Source: Eukaryota sp. TZLM1-RC
Lineage: Eukaryota > Metamonada: BaSk clade
Length of the DNA stretch: 64,000 nt
Assembly: GCA_040285825.1 (NCBI GenBank)
Contig: JAUPSS010000002.1
Location: forward strand, 2,604,001 to 2,668,000
Direction: 5' to 3'
The position numbers and the translations under genes were made by a program. The first letter of the stretch is position 1, and each line of letters starts with the position of its first letter. Below are positions 42,985 to 54,235 of this stretch, piece after piece. The notes below the pieces were generated by a model. It made no database searches, was not told the DNA's origin, and saw only the letters and a list, made by a program, of their open reading frames with translations.

Positions 42985-44264
42985 ATGTCAGAGGCAGCTA
43001 TTAAACCGCTCCTAGTCAATGTAGACCCTCGTGAAGGTGCTTCTGTCTTCTCGACATCTGTTAACCTTGCGAATTCAGTTATTGGTGCAGGCGTTCTTTG
43101 TTTAGGTTATACCATGCATCAAGCTGGAGCTGGATTGGCTTTCTGCCTGATGATTTGCGTTTGTCTTCTTGCTGTTGTTTCGTTCATTATGCTTTCTGTC
43201 TGTTGTGAGCAAACAGGTACCTTCAGTTATCGTGGAATTGCCAAGAAGGTTTTTGGTCACAGATCCGCCATTGTGGTTGAATTTTCTGTCTTCCTCTACA
43301 CTGCAAGTCTTGCCATCGGATATGTTGTTCTTCTTGGTCATTTTCTCCCGTCCATCACCAAGACTCTACTTCCTGCGTCAGCTCCATCCATCCTAACAAA
43401 TAGAAACATCTTGGTAATCATCATGGCTGTTGTTATCCTTTATCCACTCACCTTGCTTCCCAAGTTGGATGCCCTGAAATACACAAGTGCTATGGCGATT
43501 GCATGTGTTCTTTTTTTCACCTGTTGCATGGTCTACCGTCTTGCCACCAAATCCTACCCCATGCCAGATCCCAAAGGACCATTTATTTGGTGGAATTTCT
43601 CACCCAAAGCATTACTAGCAATCCCTCTTGTATGTACTTTTATTCAAATTTACTGTAGATTGCTGTTAGCTTTACTGCACATTATTCTGTTCCTGTTTTA
43701 TACCAGGAGCTTGATAAACGATCACCTAAGCGCTTTGCAGTGTCTGTCATTGCTACCTCTAGTATTTGTTTGGTTTTATACTCAATTGTTGCTTTTACCG
43801 GCTATTTCAGTTTTACTGATTCTATATTATCGGATGTCATTGAGAACTATGCCCACAATGACATTTTAGCTATAATAAGTCGGTTTGGACTGTCAATTAC
43901 TCTCGCTTTCTCATTTCCGATTGTTTGTTTTTCAATGAGATGTAGCTTTGAAGCATTGTTTCTTGAAGACCCCAAACCTCTTTGGAGGCGACAGTTCGTC
44001 CTTGCTACTCTTTTGGTTGGAATTTGTGTCACTGTTGCGATCTTGGAAGAACGTATAGAGGTTGTGCTTGGCCTTGCTGGAGGTTCAGTTGGTCTTTTGA
44101 TTGGTTTTGTTTTTCCTGGTTTATTTTTCCTTTACGTTACTAAGGAAAGTAAGTCTATTGGTGATAGGTGGTATCCTTTAAAGAGGGTTATGGGATATTT
44201 AATCACTTTTATTGGAATAGTGCTCATGGTGTTTTGTACCTATCTTAATGTACAGGAGTTGTAG
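42985..44264 (+). CDS. Amino acid transporter (AAAP/SLC38-like), inverted paralogue
   Basis: 416-residue paralogue of the gene at 34292-35577, in the opposite orientation. The ATG at 42985 (MSEAAIKPLLVN) matches the paralogue's start; the open frame before it uses no ATG. A 29-nt intron at 43630-43658 (GTATGTAC...TACTGTAG) sits at the same place, joining IPL-IAVSFTAHYSVPV. The last 94 residues and the start of the 3' UTR are almost identical to the paralogue, while exon 1 and the start of exon 2 differ at many residues. Eleven or so hydrophobic helices; intact. Confidence 0.9.
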
Positions 44265-44369
44265 TAGTAGTTGATGTTTATCGTATTATAAAGTTTATTG
44301 TTTCTTTTTAAATAATTTCCCGAAAGCCAACATTTAATAAAACATTGCGCCTGTGCTTATTTACTTCGA

Positions 44370-44690
44370 TTGCAGAGTGAAACTGAATGCTTCTCACTTC
44401 AAATCTGTTCCAAATGCTCTCATGCTCATATTCAAGACATTCCTACCAGAAGTCTGGTTTGCCTAAAATTTGCATACACCAAATTGCAGAAAAAATTATT
44501 AAAAGTTTTTGAAAATTTGGATTCTACTGTTCATCTTAGCTTGGCTAAAAAATCCTGTTTTTGCCAACTTTTGAATTGATCTTAAGGAAAGTAGCTCAAG
44601 TTCATTTCCCAAACTCCCAATGTTTATGGTCTAATGTTGAATGACTTTCAATGGGCAACAGAGCTAACAATGAACTGTTCTCTGTGTTTT
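44370..44690 (+). pseudogene. LINE family-A fragment
   Basis: SLVCLKFAYTKLQKKLLKVF then ENLDSTVHLSLAKK and, after a frameshift, VYGLMLNDFQWATELTMN align with the post-RT region of family A at 14.05-14.27 kb. No knuckle or nuclease remains. Confidence 0.65.
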
Positions 44691-45039
44691 GAAATGTAAA
44701 TTTAATATAACACATTGATGTTGTAAGGTTAGGAGGTCCACTTGATCATTGACGGTTTGTTTCTGGTTAATTTGTTGATTGGTTCTACCAAATCAGACAA
44801 ATTAGGTAACCATTCACATATATAGTTAATTGAACTTATAACACTCCTAACTTCAGGTAATGTCCTTTTTTTGGGTAGGTTAATTAAACCTCAATCCTTG
44901 ACTCATCAATATAACGGGTTCTATTTAAATAAAACTACCTAGAATTTTTGCTTGCTGATTACAAATGATAAAGCTGCACTTTGGAGGCCCAGGTTAATTC
45001 TAAAACGTTTGGCGCGTTCTAGGGCCGTACCCACTCTGG

Positions 45040-45540
45040 ACAGAAGCTGGAAGTTACTATTATAATATCATCGATATATATATAAATACACCTTCGGAAT
45101 CAAATATTTCCATCATCATGTTTTAGAAGACTGCAAGAACGTTTTTCAAACCAAAACAAGCCCTTTTAGCGCTGATTGCCATCCCAGGAATTGATACGGT
45201 AGTTGGAGCAATATCCTCTTTGGATATTTTGGGTTGCCAAAATGTTTTGAGTAAATCTAAAGGTGCTGCATAATTGGCTTTACTTCGAAACTCTAAAATG
45301 TCGCTAATCCTGAGCAAATTTGCCTCCACAGATTTAGTGAAATCTATTACTCCACTTATACCACAAAAAACGCCAGTTAATTCTGGTTTCCTGTGATCAG
45401 GGTAAATCACAAGACTGACAAGATGAATGAATTGAGACTTTTCGGCCACAGCAAATCCATTACGGACCAATTCGTTAAAAATTTCCTCGGCTACCCGCTG
45501 TTGTTCTGGGTTTAATCATCGAGGTTTCCTTTGAACGACC
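45040..45540 (-). pseudogene. Gypsy reverse transcriptase remnant
   Basis: Minus-strand frame with VRNGFAVAEKSQFIHLVSLV, RISDILEFRSKANYAAPLDL, TTVSIPGMAIS and ACFGLKNVLAVF, followed after a frameshift by YIDDIIIVTSS. Order and spacing are those of gypsy RT palm motifs, though the first catalytic Asp region is altered to PLDLLKTFWQ. Confidence 0.7.
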
Positions 45541-46399
45541 TTGCTTTCGTCATAAAATGAAATGGTGTTCGGCTGACAATCAATTTTATCTGGATGAGGT
45601 AGCCCACTAAATACATCTCAGTATTTTTCGAGTGGCACGACTAAGCGTTATTCCTCGTCCAGGCATATTCTACAAATCAACTCATCTAAATAATGTCTGA
45701 ATGTGAAATGCCAAAAATCATCACCCAAGTCTGATTTATTACTGAATTGTTTTATGAATCAAAGTGGTTGACAAATTCTATTATCAAACTCACATTCAGC
45801 ATTTAAAATGGCGCGATGTTCGCGATCCAAACTAATGCTAAAACCGTGCTCCGTGGGTAGCCCCAAGGTTTATAATAAGTCTCTTCCGATCAGAAAATTG
45901 TTGGTACCAGGAATGACCTAAATTTCGATTCTCAAATACACTTGAGGGGCCGTGCTATTCACATTTAGAGTAAAACTCCACTTGCACATCCTAGAGTCGT
46001 GGAGCGAATACATTTGCCAATGTGTGTTCGACGTTTTTATTGTCATTAACCGTCATATTACACTTTAAAGCTAACGCAATTGATAATGCAGCTCCATTAT
46101 CGATTTCGTCCCTGCACTTCCACGTTTTTCTAGTACAAGTTAACCAGAGTTTCCCGTTAGAACTTGCTTGGTTACTTGCCACCCTGAACAGTCTTACGCT
46201 GCGGATAAAACCCCCAGGATTGAACGACTTTCTGAATCTTTTTGATGGATTCAGGTGTTCACAAACTAAATCAGTTTTGCTCATTTAATGTATGGTACTG
46301 ATTGTGTTTGATGTAAGTTTGTTGTTATTTAAAGATGTGTACTCATCTGATTTATTTCCACTACTTCCTGTCGCGTTTATCACCTCCCTGACGCTTTTT

Positions 46400-46672
46400 T
46401 CAGCCAGGTCTCTCCACTATTTTGAAGCATTTTTCTTCAGGATGTATGTTGGTTTTGCATAAGCAACACCATTGCTCTGAAGGCTTAGGTCGACCACTTC
46501 TAGAATTCTCTCTGAAGCTTATGAAAGGACCTTTTGACTGGCTTCGTCCTTTTTGCGCAGGGGCGTGCATGCCAAAAGCTGTTCTAATCAAATTGATGTC
46601 TTTGATTGAGGATTCAAGGCCAATGGCCTTTTCTACAAATGCGTTTTTCAATTCGAAAATAGCATTACCCAT
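46400..46672 (-). pseudogene. Gypsy gag knuckle region remnant
   Basis: Reads IGLESSIKDINLIRTAFGMH then a basic linker and WCCLCKTNIHPEEKCFKIVE, a CCHC-like knuckle (C-x2-C-x4-H-x4-C). Part of the decayed antisense gypsy element. Confidence 0.5.
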
Positions 46673-49139
46673 TTTTCATCACTCGTATTAAATTTATCAA
46701 TCCAAATGATATATGTATCCATCAATTAGCTGTTAGCTTTGTCGTTAATGGTCTCAAGAAATTTCTTGGCTGGGGAGACGACTGACGTAGTGCCATCCGT
46801 TTCGGGCATTATAGTAGAGCATTTAATTATATAAATAATCTGCTCTATAAAGCCGTCCACGAAGATTCTGCGCTCATCTCGCGGCTGATTTTGGGTGGTC
46901 ATACACACCTCAAGGCTTTTTTAACATCGGTTGGGTATTTATATTGGGTGATAATAAAAAAATATTCCCAAACTTCGGTATCAAAAGGGTTGTTGGCTAA
47001 CACATTTGTTCGGCCTCAATAAAAATTTGCCATTTTAAAATTACCGTACCCTTGATCAGAAATCTCAGACATTATGGGTTCACTTCGTAAAACATCGATC
47101 TAATGAATTCATATTGATGAACTGGTGAACCATATTTGGTGATTGGTGTGAATGCTCTGGTAGGTCCATGGCGATTCCTAACCGTTTTTTCCCAGTCACC
47201 AAAGTTAAGTACGAAATCGAGGATTTCTTTTGCATCAAACGCTTCGTTTAACTTAACAAGACATCTAAGTGTGTCGTTGATTCTTTAACTCAATTTTTCC
47301 TCGTCTATATATGGTGTTCTGCAAAGACCGAGGGTGTCGATAAGAGAATCTCTAGAAACATTCGTTCCTTGCGGTTATGTTGGTATAGAGGGATTAACTG
47401 CAGATGCTTGTGTAAGAGTTACTTCACAAGAAACTCTCACAAATGCAAGAGGTCCTACAGAAAATGTACAAATATATTCATGTTTCTCTCTTCTGAAAGG
47501 AATGTTTCGCTCAGCTTAATAATGAATTTTGTCTTAGGAGGTGTCTCCTGCACAGGGATAGTTTTAGCTGGTGGCCATTAGTCCACTAAATGTGGTGCAT
47601 CTTTAAATCCTGTAGGTACCCCTGCTAATTTATGACCATATGGAAGACCACTTTTCTTTATTAAGACATTTTAAAAATATTTTGGTCGGACCAGCTATGA
47701 GCCGATGCCATAAGTTTTGCCATACACACATCAGGATAAACTAATATTAACTGGTTAGAGCCGACACGTTGTTCTTTCAATTCAATTACTATAGTACCTA
47801 TTTCTCTAACAAAGGATTCTTTGGCATAAAATTGAAAGGTATCGGCTCAAGATTCTTTGAATTTACCCCCAAACATAAACGAAATTTACGCAGTTAAATA
47901 TTTTGGGTGAACGTTCCTTTATTAACAATTGTTTTACAACGCCTCTAAGGTTTCTACTTTGCTGGTTATGTGGATACATTTTGGCTATCCAAAATAACCT
48001 ATCGTAGGCGTCTCGATTGCCACCATACTATATTTTGTGATCATCAATCGCATCCCTATGCCACTTGGCAGGCTTGGCAGTAATAGCTTGGTTTTCTAAA
48101 CGAGGAGCACTAAAAAAGCTATCCTCGACTGCGCTCATCCCGCACAATACCGCCGAATCAGTTAGATCATCTAATTTTTTCAAGAGATTAGGATTTTGAT
48201 CGTAATTTTTACAAAAGACATCGTCAAGTGTCTTGCCCAGGGCCTTTTCAAAAAGAAGGGGCTATGTTTTGCTCAATAGTCGCGCCTAGTTTTTTCACAT
48301 TAGGCTGAACCTACGTCTCCCGAAAGACGTTCGACTTCATTCTTAGCCTTTTGTAGTCATTCATCGTCACTCCAATCCATTGTATCATCGGGAGGATTGG
48401 CGATGAGGTCCAATAGAAACTCCCTTGTCACAGCCTCAAGCGCTATTGCCAATTTTTTCCAGCAGGACACTTGTGAAATTCTTTCAGTAAAAGCACAAAA
48501 TGGAGTTGGATTGGAAGGGTTTGTTCAACGAGGAGGTTCATCATCACTCTCGTCCACTTTCCTGATGTTATCCAAATTATGGGTTTCTTGGGTAACAAAT
48601 TGAAGATCTTCACTGAAGGTAGTCTCAGAAGTAGATGACGAGGGAGTCTTACGTGAAGATCCAGTCTTAGACTGTTGTTCACCCTTTTAGCCCTCCGTAC
48701 ATTCCTTGGAATGGTCAACATTCGCTAACGAACCGTACTTCAATAGTTCCCTCGGGGTAAGAAAGCTCCTTGTGTTAGGAAGGATACCCGAAGGATTGTA
48801 TGTGTACGGGGCTACTGGACTATTTATCTGTAGGATGACCTTTCTCCTTGTATGGAAGGTGACTTCTTTTCTGAGGGATAAGGCTCTTCTCAGCGGGAAG
48901 TTCACTCTCCAATGGAGGACTCTCCTTTGTGGGAGGATTACTCTTCCGCATGGAAGGATTATTGTTGATGTCATGGTCATCGGAGTCATTAATTGAAAAT
49001 GCTGTAAGGTTAGACATCTACACAGACAAGGAATAAGATATTTACTAAATTTCACTGGCCTTTACAAAGGACATCACTAGTGAAGTATATATGATAATAA
49101 ACGTACTAGGCTAATTGTCCATAATACAACAACATTGCT

Positions 49140-49700
49140 CGCTTGTTCATGATGCTCTTAAAGAATAACTGTTTGTCATGTACTTACGGCATTGTAGAAC
49201 CACATGTGCGTAAGTTGTCACCTGCAAGAGAAAAAATACGCCAATGGGAAACGTCGTGCTGAGTTAGTTACATCTGGTTCTGATGGAGTATACAAATTTG
49301 TAGCTTTTGAGATTACTCATGCTTGTAATGCATAAGCAGTGGATTTTGCGAAAACAATGAAACCCTAGTATGTTGTGCTGAAAATGCAAAGTTAATGGGC
49401 ACATGGAACCTTTATCTCAACTTGCTAGTGTTGAACATGTAAAATACCAGCTGGTTTTTTTTGCAGATTCTCAACGTTTGGTAACGTTGGAATTTTTGGT
49501 ATTAAATTTGTCAAAAGTTTCCTTTGTTTAATAAAAGAAAAAGTAGGAAAAAAATTTAACTTTAATTTCTGGCACAAAAATTGTGTTTTGCATTATCAAA
49601 GCCATAACATAGTTACAATTAGATATAGAATATAAAAATCGCGCACTCAAGAATTTGATGATGTTGATGCGTGTATTGACGATTTAGTTTGATGTTAATT
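49140..49700 (+). pseudogene. LINE C-terminal fragment, divergent family
   Basis: Scattered frames: VHDALK...CLSCTYGIVEPHVRKL, VTSGSDGVYKFVAFEITHAC (nuclease-like block), then FGNVGIFGIKFVKSFLCLIK and NFWHKNCV. The order matches other LINE C-termini here, but the sequence resembles none closely. Confidence 0.45.
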
Positions 49701-49989
49701 GTTTTGTTTGATTTTGACAAATGAATTAGCTTTATAAATTAAAGACAATCGTTACTGCTAAGTGGGTCTTAATTTTGAAATTTAAATCATGGTACTACAT
49801 CCCTGATTCTATTGCGAAACACAATGTTATGACATTGTAGATTTTTGAGAAAGCTACAGGTTGCGCCTCATTAATCAAGAACATTGATTACGCCATTCTG
49901 AAATAATCTGTAAAGAAGAAGAAGAAGTCCGTTGATACAGAGCTAATCATTATCTCTAGAGATGAAGCAATTTGCGTTAAAAAGGGATG

Positions 49990-50400
49990 AAGAAATAAAG
50001 AAATGAATTTTTGTCACATAAAATTTATTGCCGAAAACACTAAAATTGATAAACATAAAGCAAAGTTCCTATCTTTGTATGCTGACTCTCATACTCATTA
50101 TGTTGTTTGTCCGCGTGCTTTTTTCCTACATGGCACCCTTAAACCACTTGCTTTATCTTTCGTGGATGATTTTGTTGAAATTGTAAAACAACGTACATGA
50201 AGAATTTTTGACAAAACGTTTTGGCAAAACAAAATCGTATTTTTAATTTTTAAAGGTGTTGTCCCATTATTATCTTCTGCTTTATTATCTCTTAATCGTT
50301 TTTGTGAAGGACGAACTTCCAATCAATTCTTTTTGGTGGGTTTGGGAAATGGAGATTTAGAATTTTAAATTTGTTGTTTTACTGGTTGGAATAAATGTAA
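49990..50400 (+). pseudogene. LINE family-A C-terminal fragment
   Basis: HYVVCPRAFFLHGTLKPLAL, FVDDFVEIVKQRT, a TGA, then FWQNKIVFLIFKGVVPLLSS and a terminal GLGNGDLEF. Matches the last 110 residues of the family-A ORF. AATAAA follows. Confidence 0.7.
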
Positions 50401-51187
50401 ATGTTGAAATATAATTTAAATCGCATGGCTAAAATTAAGCAAAATAATTTTAAATTGATTTTTTAAAAATGAATCGGGAGTGGTGCACTATTATCTTTTT
50501 CATATGATAACAATAAAACTAACTTATTTTTAAGTTTAAGCGATAATTACAATGTTGCTCTGCGACATAAAATGTTATCAGCAGGAATAGGAAAATATAA
50601 ACTAGGTTTTACCTGAAATACTGAGCTTGCAACATATTTTCAGTCAACGTTCATGGTTACCATTCTACATCATCTACGATTTTAGTAATTTTAGAGTAGG
50701 CCATGTGCGGCGGAGGAAGCGATGGCCAAGGCGCAATGAAACCAAGCATAGATTTATGTACCAATTCATTTTAACCCTGGTTTTTAACATTTCATGAAAT
50801 AAATTATGAATAGAAGAAAGTTTCATTGTTATGTTCTGAATCTAATCAAAAGATTCTGTCTTTGACAGTCTGTCTGAGTAGTTTCAAAAGTTTTTATATT
50901 GAACATTACAATGTTACTTCGTCAAAGTAGAGAGTTGGGGATAATTTGTTTTTACTGAATATGAACCTAATTTCATAAACATTAAGAATGGCCAGTTTTA
51001 TATTCGAAATAGTTTATCCGAAGAGAAATAGAGAGTCCAAAAATAGATTAAGAAAATAATTATTGGAATTAATTTAAATCTTTATTTATATTTTCTATTC
51101 CTGAACTAACTAAACACACTACAACAAAGACAAAAAAATGGTTTAAATGAAGAAAAAACAACTCGAATCAAGGCAACATAAACAGTA
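50400..51187. other. AT-rich spacer, no gene seen
   Basis: No open frame with coding character; only AT-rich sequence. Confidence 0.6.
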
Positions 51188-51264
51188 CATAGAAAAACAA
51201 TGAAAAAACAATGAAAAAACAATGAAAAACAATGAAAAACAATGAAAAAACAATGAAAAATGAA
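51188..51264. repeat. Short minisatellite
   Basis: About seven tandem 10-12 bp units of AATGAAAAAAC, varying in the length of the A run. Confidence 0.8.
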
Positions 51265-51381
51265 AGTAATATTTGCACATGTACACACCATAAATCATTT
51301 GGAGTAACGATGCTTAAAAGCATAGAACTTTGTAATTAATTAATTAAAAATTAATTAAATAGATTCACATACGGCATCAAA

Positions 51382-52449
51382 CTATCTCAAAGATAAAAAG
51401 AAATCGATTGTATACGTCAGCAAAACGTCATCTGTATCAATATCGGAGACTAACTCAAGCACTTTTGATTTGATTGATTGAGGAACTTCCGATGTCCTCC
51501 AAAAATAATAAAAGCAGTTTAAAACTAATGCCAAACTTTCAAGATTCCATTTACATGATTCTTGGTTAATTAATCTTGATAAGATTTGAATAAGAAAAGG
51601 AATTTTGTCCAAATTATTACTATTTTTAATTAAATCAATGTAAAATTTTAAATAGAAAGGAATAAAAGGCTCACAATTTCGAGAGTTAAAATTACATTGA
51701 ATTAGGGTTTCGACCAATTCAATTGCTTCGCTAATCTCTGTAAAGTTTGTATTAAACCAATTAAGAACTGATGACGTGATGAGTCTTCTCCTGTCTTCAT
51801 TTTTGACCCTTGGTACGGTGTTGATTACTTGATTGAAGGCAGTTGGATTTGATTGATTGACAAATTGATACAAAAAAGTGCCCAAATGTGGAATGTCTGA
51901 ATCACAATAAAGTGAAATAGCTTTTAAAACAATGTCCTGAAATTCAAAAGAATTACTGTCGAATTTAGTAGACATGATTAAACGGTGACCAATTTGTAAG
52001 GTCAGCAGGTCAAAATCAGATTTGATTGATTGAAATTGATGGAAACCAGACTGCTGGATGATTAAGTCGGGGTAATAAGCCACAATTACGCAAATTAATT
52101 TATAAATTTTATTAATTATTGCTTCCTTTATTTCCAAAGTAGTGATTAAAGTAAACAATTTGCGCAAATCAGGTGGTGACGACTGCTGACTCAGCAAATA
52201 GTTAGCGAAAGGATTGGCAATGTCTGCAAGAAAAAGTGGTTGTATCCTGGGACGAAGACTGGAAAATGAGATGTAAAAAGAGGAAAGGATAGTGTCAGGG
52301 GAAATGCTTGGCGGTATGGATACAGAAGAGAGATGAGGTGCAAGGAAAAGAAGGAATTCCTTTGGGTTTGTTGAAGTACAAAGGTCCACAAAGGCAGAAT
52401 CAGGAACGGGTGGAGGGTTGGCAAAGAAGTCAGAAATGGGGTCATTCAT
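51382..52449 (-). CDS. Unrecognised all-helical protein
   Basis: Intact 355-residue ORF with no signal peptide or clear membrane helix. It starts MNDPISDFFANPPPVPDSAF and is then almost entirely amphipathic helices (e.g. EIKEAIINKIYKLICVIVAY, ISEAIELVETLIQCNFNSRN, IPFLIQILSRLINQESCKWN), resembling a HEAT/ARM-like or transport-adaptor solenoid. I cannot name a family. The ATG directly abuts the conserved start-proximal element, which supports a real, expressed host gene and this start. A Fanzor copy with its LINE insertion lies just upstream. Confidence 0.7.
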   Translation of the reverse strand: MNDPISDFFANPPPVPDSAFVDLCTSTNPKEFLLFLAPHLSSVSIPPSISPDTILSSFYISFSSLRPRIQPLFLADIANPFANYLLSQQSSPPDLRKLFTLITTLEIKEAIINKIYKLICVIVAYYPDLIIQQSGFHQFQSIKSDFDLLTLQIGHRLIMSTKFDSNSFEFQDIVLKAISLYCDSDIPHLGTFLYQFVNQSNPTAFNQVINTVPRVKNEDRRRLITSSVLNWFNTNFTEISEAIELVETLIQCNFNSRNCEPFIPFYLKFYIDLIKNSNNLDKIPFLIQILSRLINQESCKWNLESLALVLNCFYYFWRTSEVPQSIKSKVLELVSDIDTDDVLLTYTIDFFLSLR

Positions 52450-52474
52450 TCTTGTAGAGATGGTCTATAACAAT
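52450..52474 (-). promoter_or_regulatory. Near-palindromic start-proximal element, gene at 51382-52449
   Basis: On the minus strand ATTGTTATAGAC then CATCTCTACAAGA, ending at the ATG. Differs from the MBOAT copy at three positions. Confidence 0.6.
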
Positions 52475-53046
52475 AGATATTGATAAAATAATCACTTTGG
52501 AGTAACCAACTATATTTTTGAATTGAATCACTATGGGAATTTCCCATAAATACACGATCAATTTTTGTGTGGAATAATTACAAAAACTATCAACTACACA
52601 GATTCTGAGGCCTTTCATTACCACTCATTCTGGCTTCAGCAATTGCAAACATATTCAGACAAGCCAGCTTATTTCTATTGATAAGCTTTGTTGAGCCTTT
52701 GTTACCCAGTTTGCAACTCTCACTATTACAAGCTGATAAACCATGACATGTAGTAACTGGAGTCTTTTCTCTTCTATAGAATCTGGGATTTGCGACTCTC
52801 AAAAACGTAGCAACCTTTTCAAAACAAACAGGACATTTTGCTGAAGTGAAAGCTTCATTAATCATCAATACTTCAAATCCATTCCTTTTCAGAAATTGAA
52901 TCCATCCAATGCCTCGAGTAGGCCTATGATGTTTCCAATTTTTGGAACCTTTTTTACCAGAATCACCCATTAGTATTAAAATGTCTTTTTGATTGCCAAA
53001 CTGGTGAACAAGATTTTTTAATAACCAACTTTCAGTCTTTTGCTTG

Positions 53047-54039
53047 ACTTCAGATGCTTTTTTAAATAGTCAACAACATCAATATATTTTCAATTTGGAT
53101 TTCAAAAATGCTTTCAATTCTGTGAAACGTAATTGTATTTTTGATGTGATTCTTCATGATTTTCCTGAACTTTCTGCATATTTTTATTTATTTTGTGGAA
53201 AAAAATCAGACTTAATTTTTGACTCCTTTACCCTTGAATCTTCTTCTGGTGTGAAACAAGGTGATCCTCTTGGCCCTTTGCTGTTTTGTTTGGCTATTCA
53301 TAATATTATTAAAATGACACAACAAGATTTCCCTGATTTGCGTATTGTTGCCTATATGGATGACATTTCTATTATTGGTTCTTTTGAAAGCATTTCTAGG
53401 GTTTCTGAAGACATTGCGGCGAAATACAAAGAAATTGGTTTAGCTTTGAACCCATCTAAATGTCTCTTGATTGGTAAAGAAAAACAATCTTTGATGATTG
53501 GTGGAGCTCAGATTCCTTTTATCAATTACGACCAACAAGCTTTTAAGTTTCTTGGATGGTGGCTTGGCAATTTGGATGAAATTTATTCCCAGTTAAACAA
53601 TTTATTGGAGAAGTTTGACAAGGATCTTAGTTTTATTGCTGAATGTGACATTGAGAAACAAATCAAATTTTTTATTTTAAAAATTTGTTATTCTGGAAAA
53701 TTGACTCATATTTTAAGGTCAACTCCCCCTTCGGTTTCTCTCAATTTTTGCAGATCTTTTAACAAACTTCGAGTCAAATTTTTTTCTTCTTTATTAGAAG
53801 TAAATGAATCTTTAATTCGAAGTCATGTATTTTGTTCAGCAGATTTGGGTGGAATTGGATTCACCAAATCTTCGATTCTGTGTAAAGCAACATTTTTGGG
53901 AGGTGGTAAAAATTTTGTTTTTGAATTTTTCCAAAGGTTCCCTTTTGATGTTCATCTGATCAATGGTGAATCAAATTTTTACTTGAATCAACTGCAATTT
54001 ATTGAATTTGCACACTTGATTAAATTAAATCATAACTAA
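53047..54039 (+). pseudogene. LINE reverse transcriptase, 5'-truncated
   Basis: 331-residue open frame from the truncation point. Non-LTR RT palm motifs are in order: DFKNAFNS, SSGVKQGDPLGPLLF, RIVAYMDDISI, LNPSKCLLI and FLGWWLG. The thumb region and SADLGGIGFTKSSILC follow. The last residues (from about 54001) are antisense family-B sequence. Fingers and any N-terminal zinc fingers are missing. Confidence 0.88.
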
Positions 54040-54235
54040 TGGGACGACTATCATTAAACCAAGATTTCCTCTACAAAATCTTGATTTGCTTGCTGTCTAG
54101 CTAAAGCTTCTCTAATTCGATTGAAAAACCGCGGTAATCTATTAATAATGGCAAATTGAATCCGTGAACGCCATAAAAAAATATCAAATCTTTTCATTGT
54201 TTTTTCTTTCACCATTTTTTGGAAGTCATCCAAAA
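54001..54235 (-). mobile_element. Family-B LINE 3' end inserted in family A
   Basis: 235 bp in antisense, the C-terminus and 3' UTR of family B (RFDIFLWRSRIQFAIINRLP, then RIREALARQQANQDFVEEIL). An 11-bp target duplication AACTGCAATTT (53990-54000 and 54236-54246) flanks it. A severely 5'-truncated insertion. Confidence 0.85.

Larger units (their letters stand above)
44700..49134 (-). mobile_element. Decayed Ty3/gypsy element, antisense
   Basis: Long minus-strand remnant with stops throughout. From the right: a probable 5' LTR (49003-49134, TG...CA on the minus strand) with a gag ATG inside it at 49017; gag pieces; a knuckle-like CCLCKTNIHPEEKC near 46440; a protease-like LIGRDLL near 45890; RT (45123-45540); and an IYIDDIIIV box near 45070. 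It ends near 44720 at a TGTAAGGTTAG match to the LTR edge. A separate, older family; boundaries at the left are uncertain. Confidence 0.6.

Noticed and set aside
51188-51264. CRISPR-like array
   Set aside because: Units are 10-12 bp in direct tandem without spacers, so it is a minisatellite in a eukaryote.
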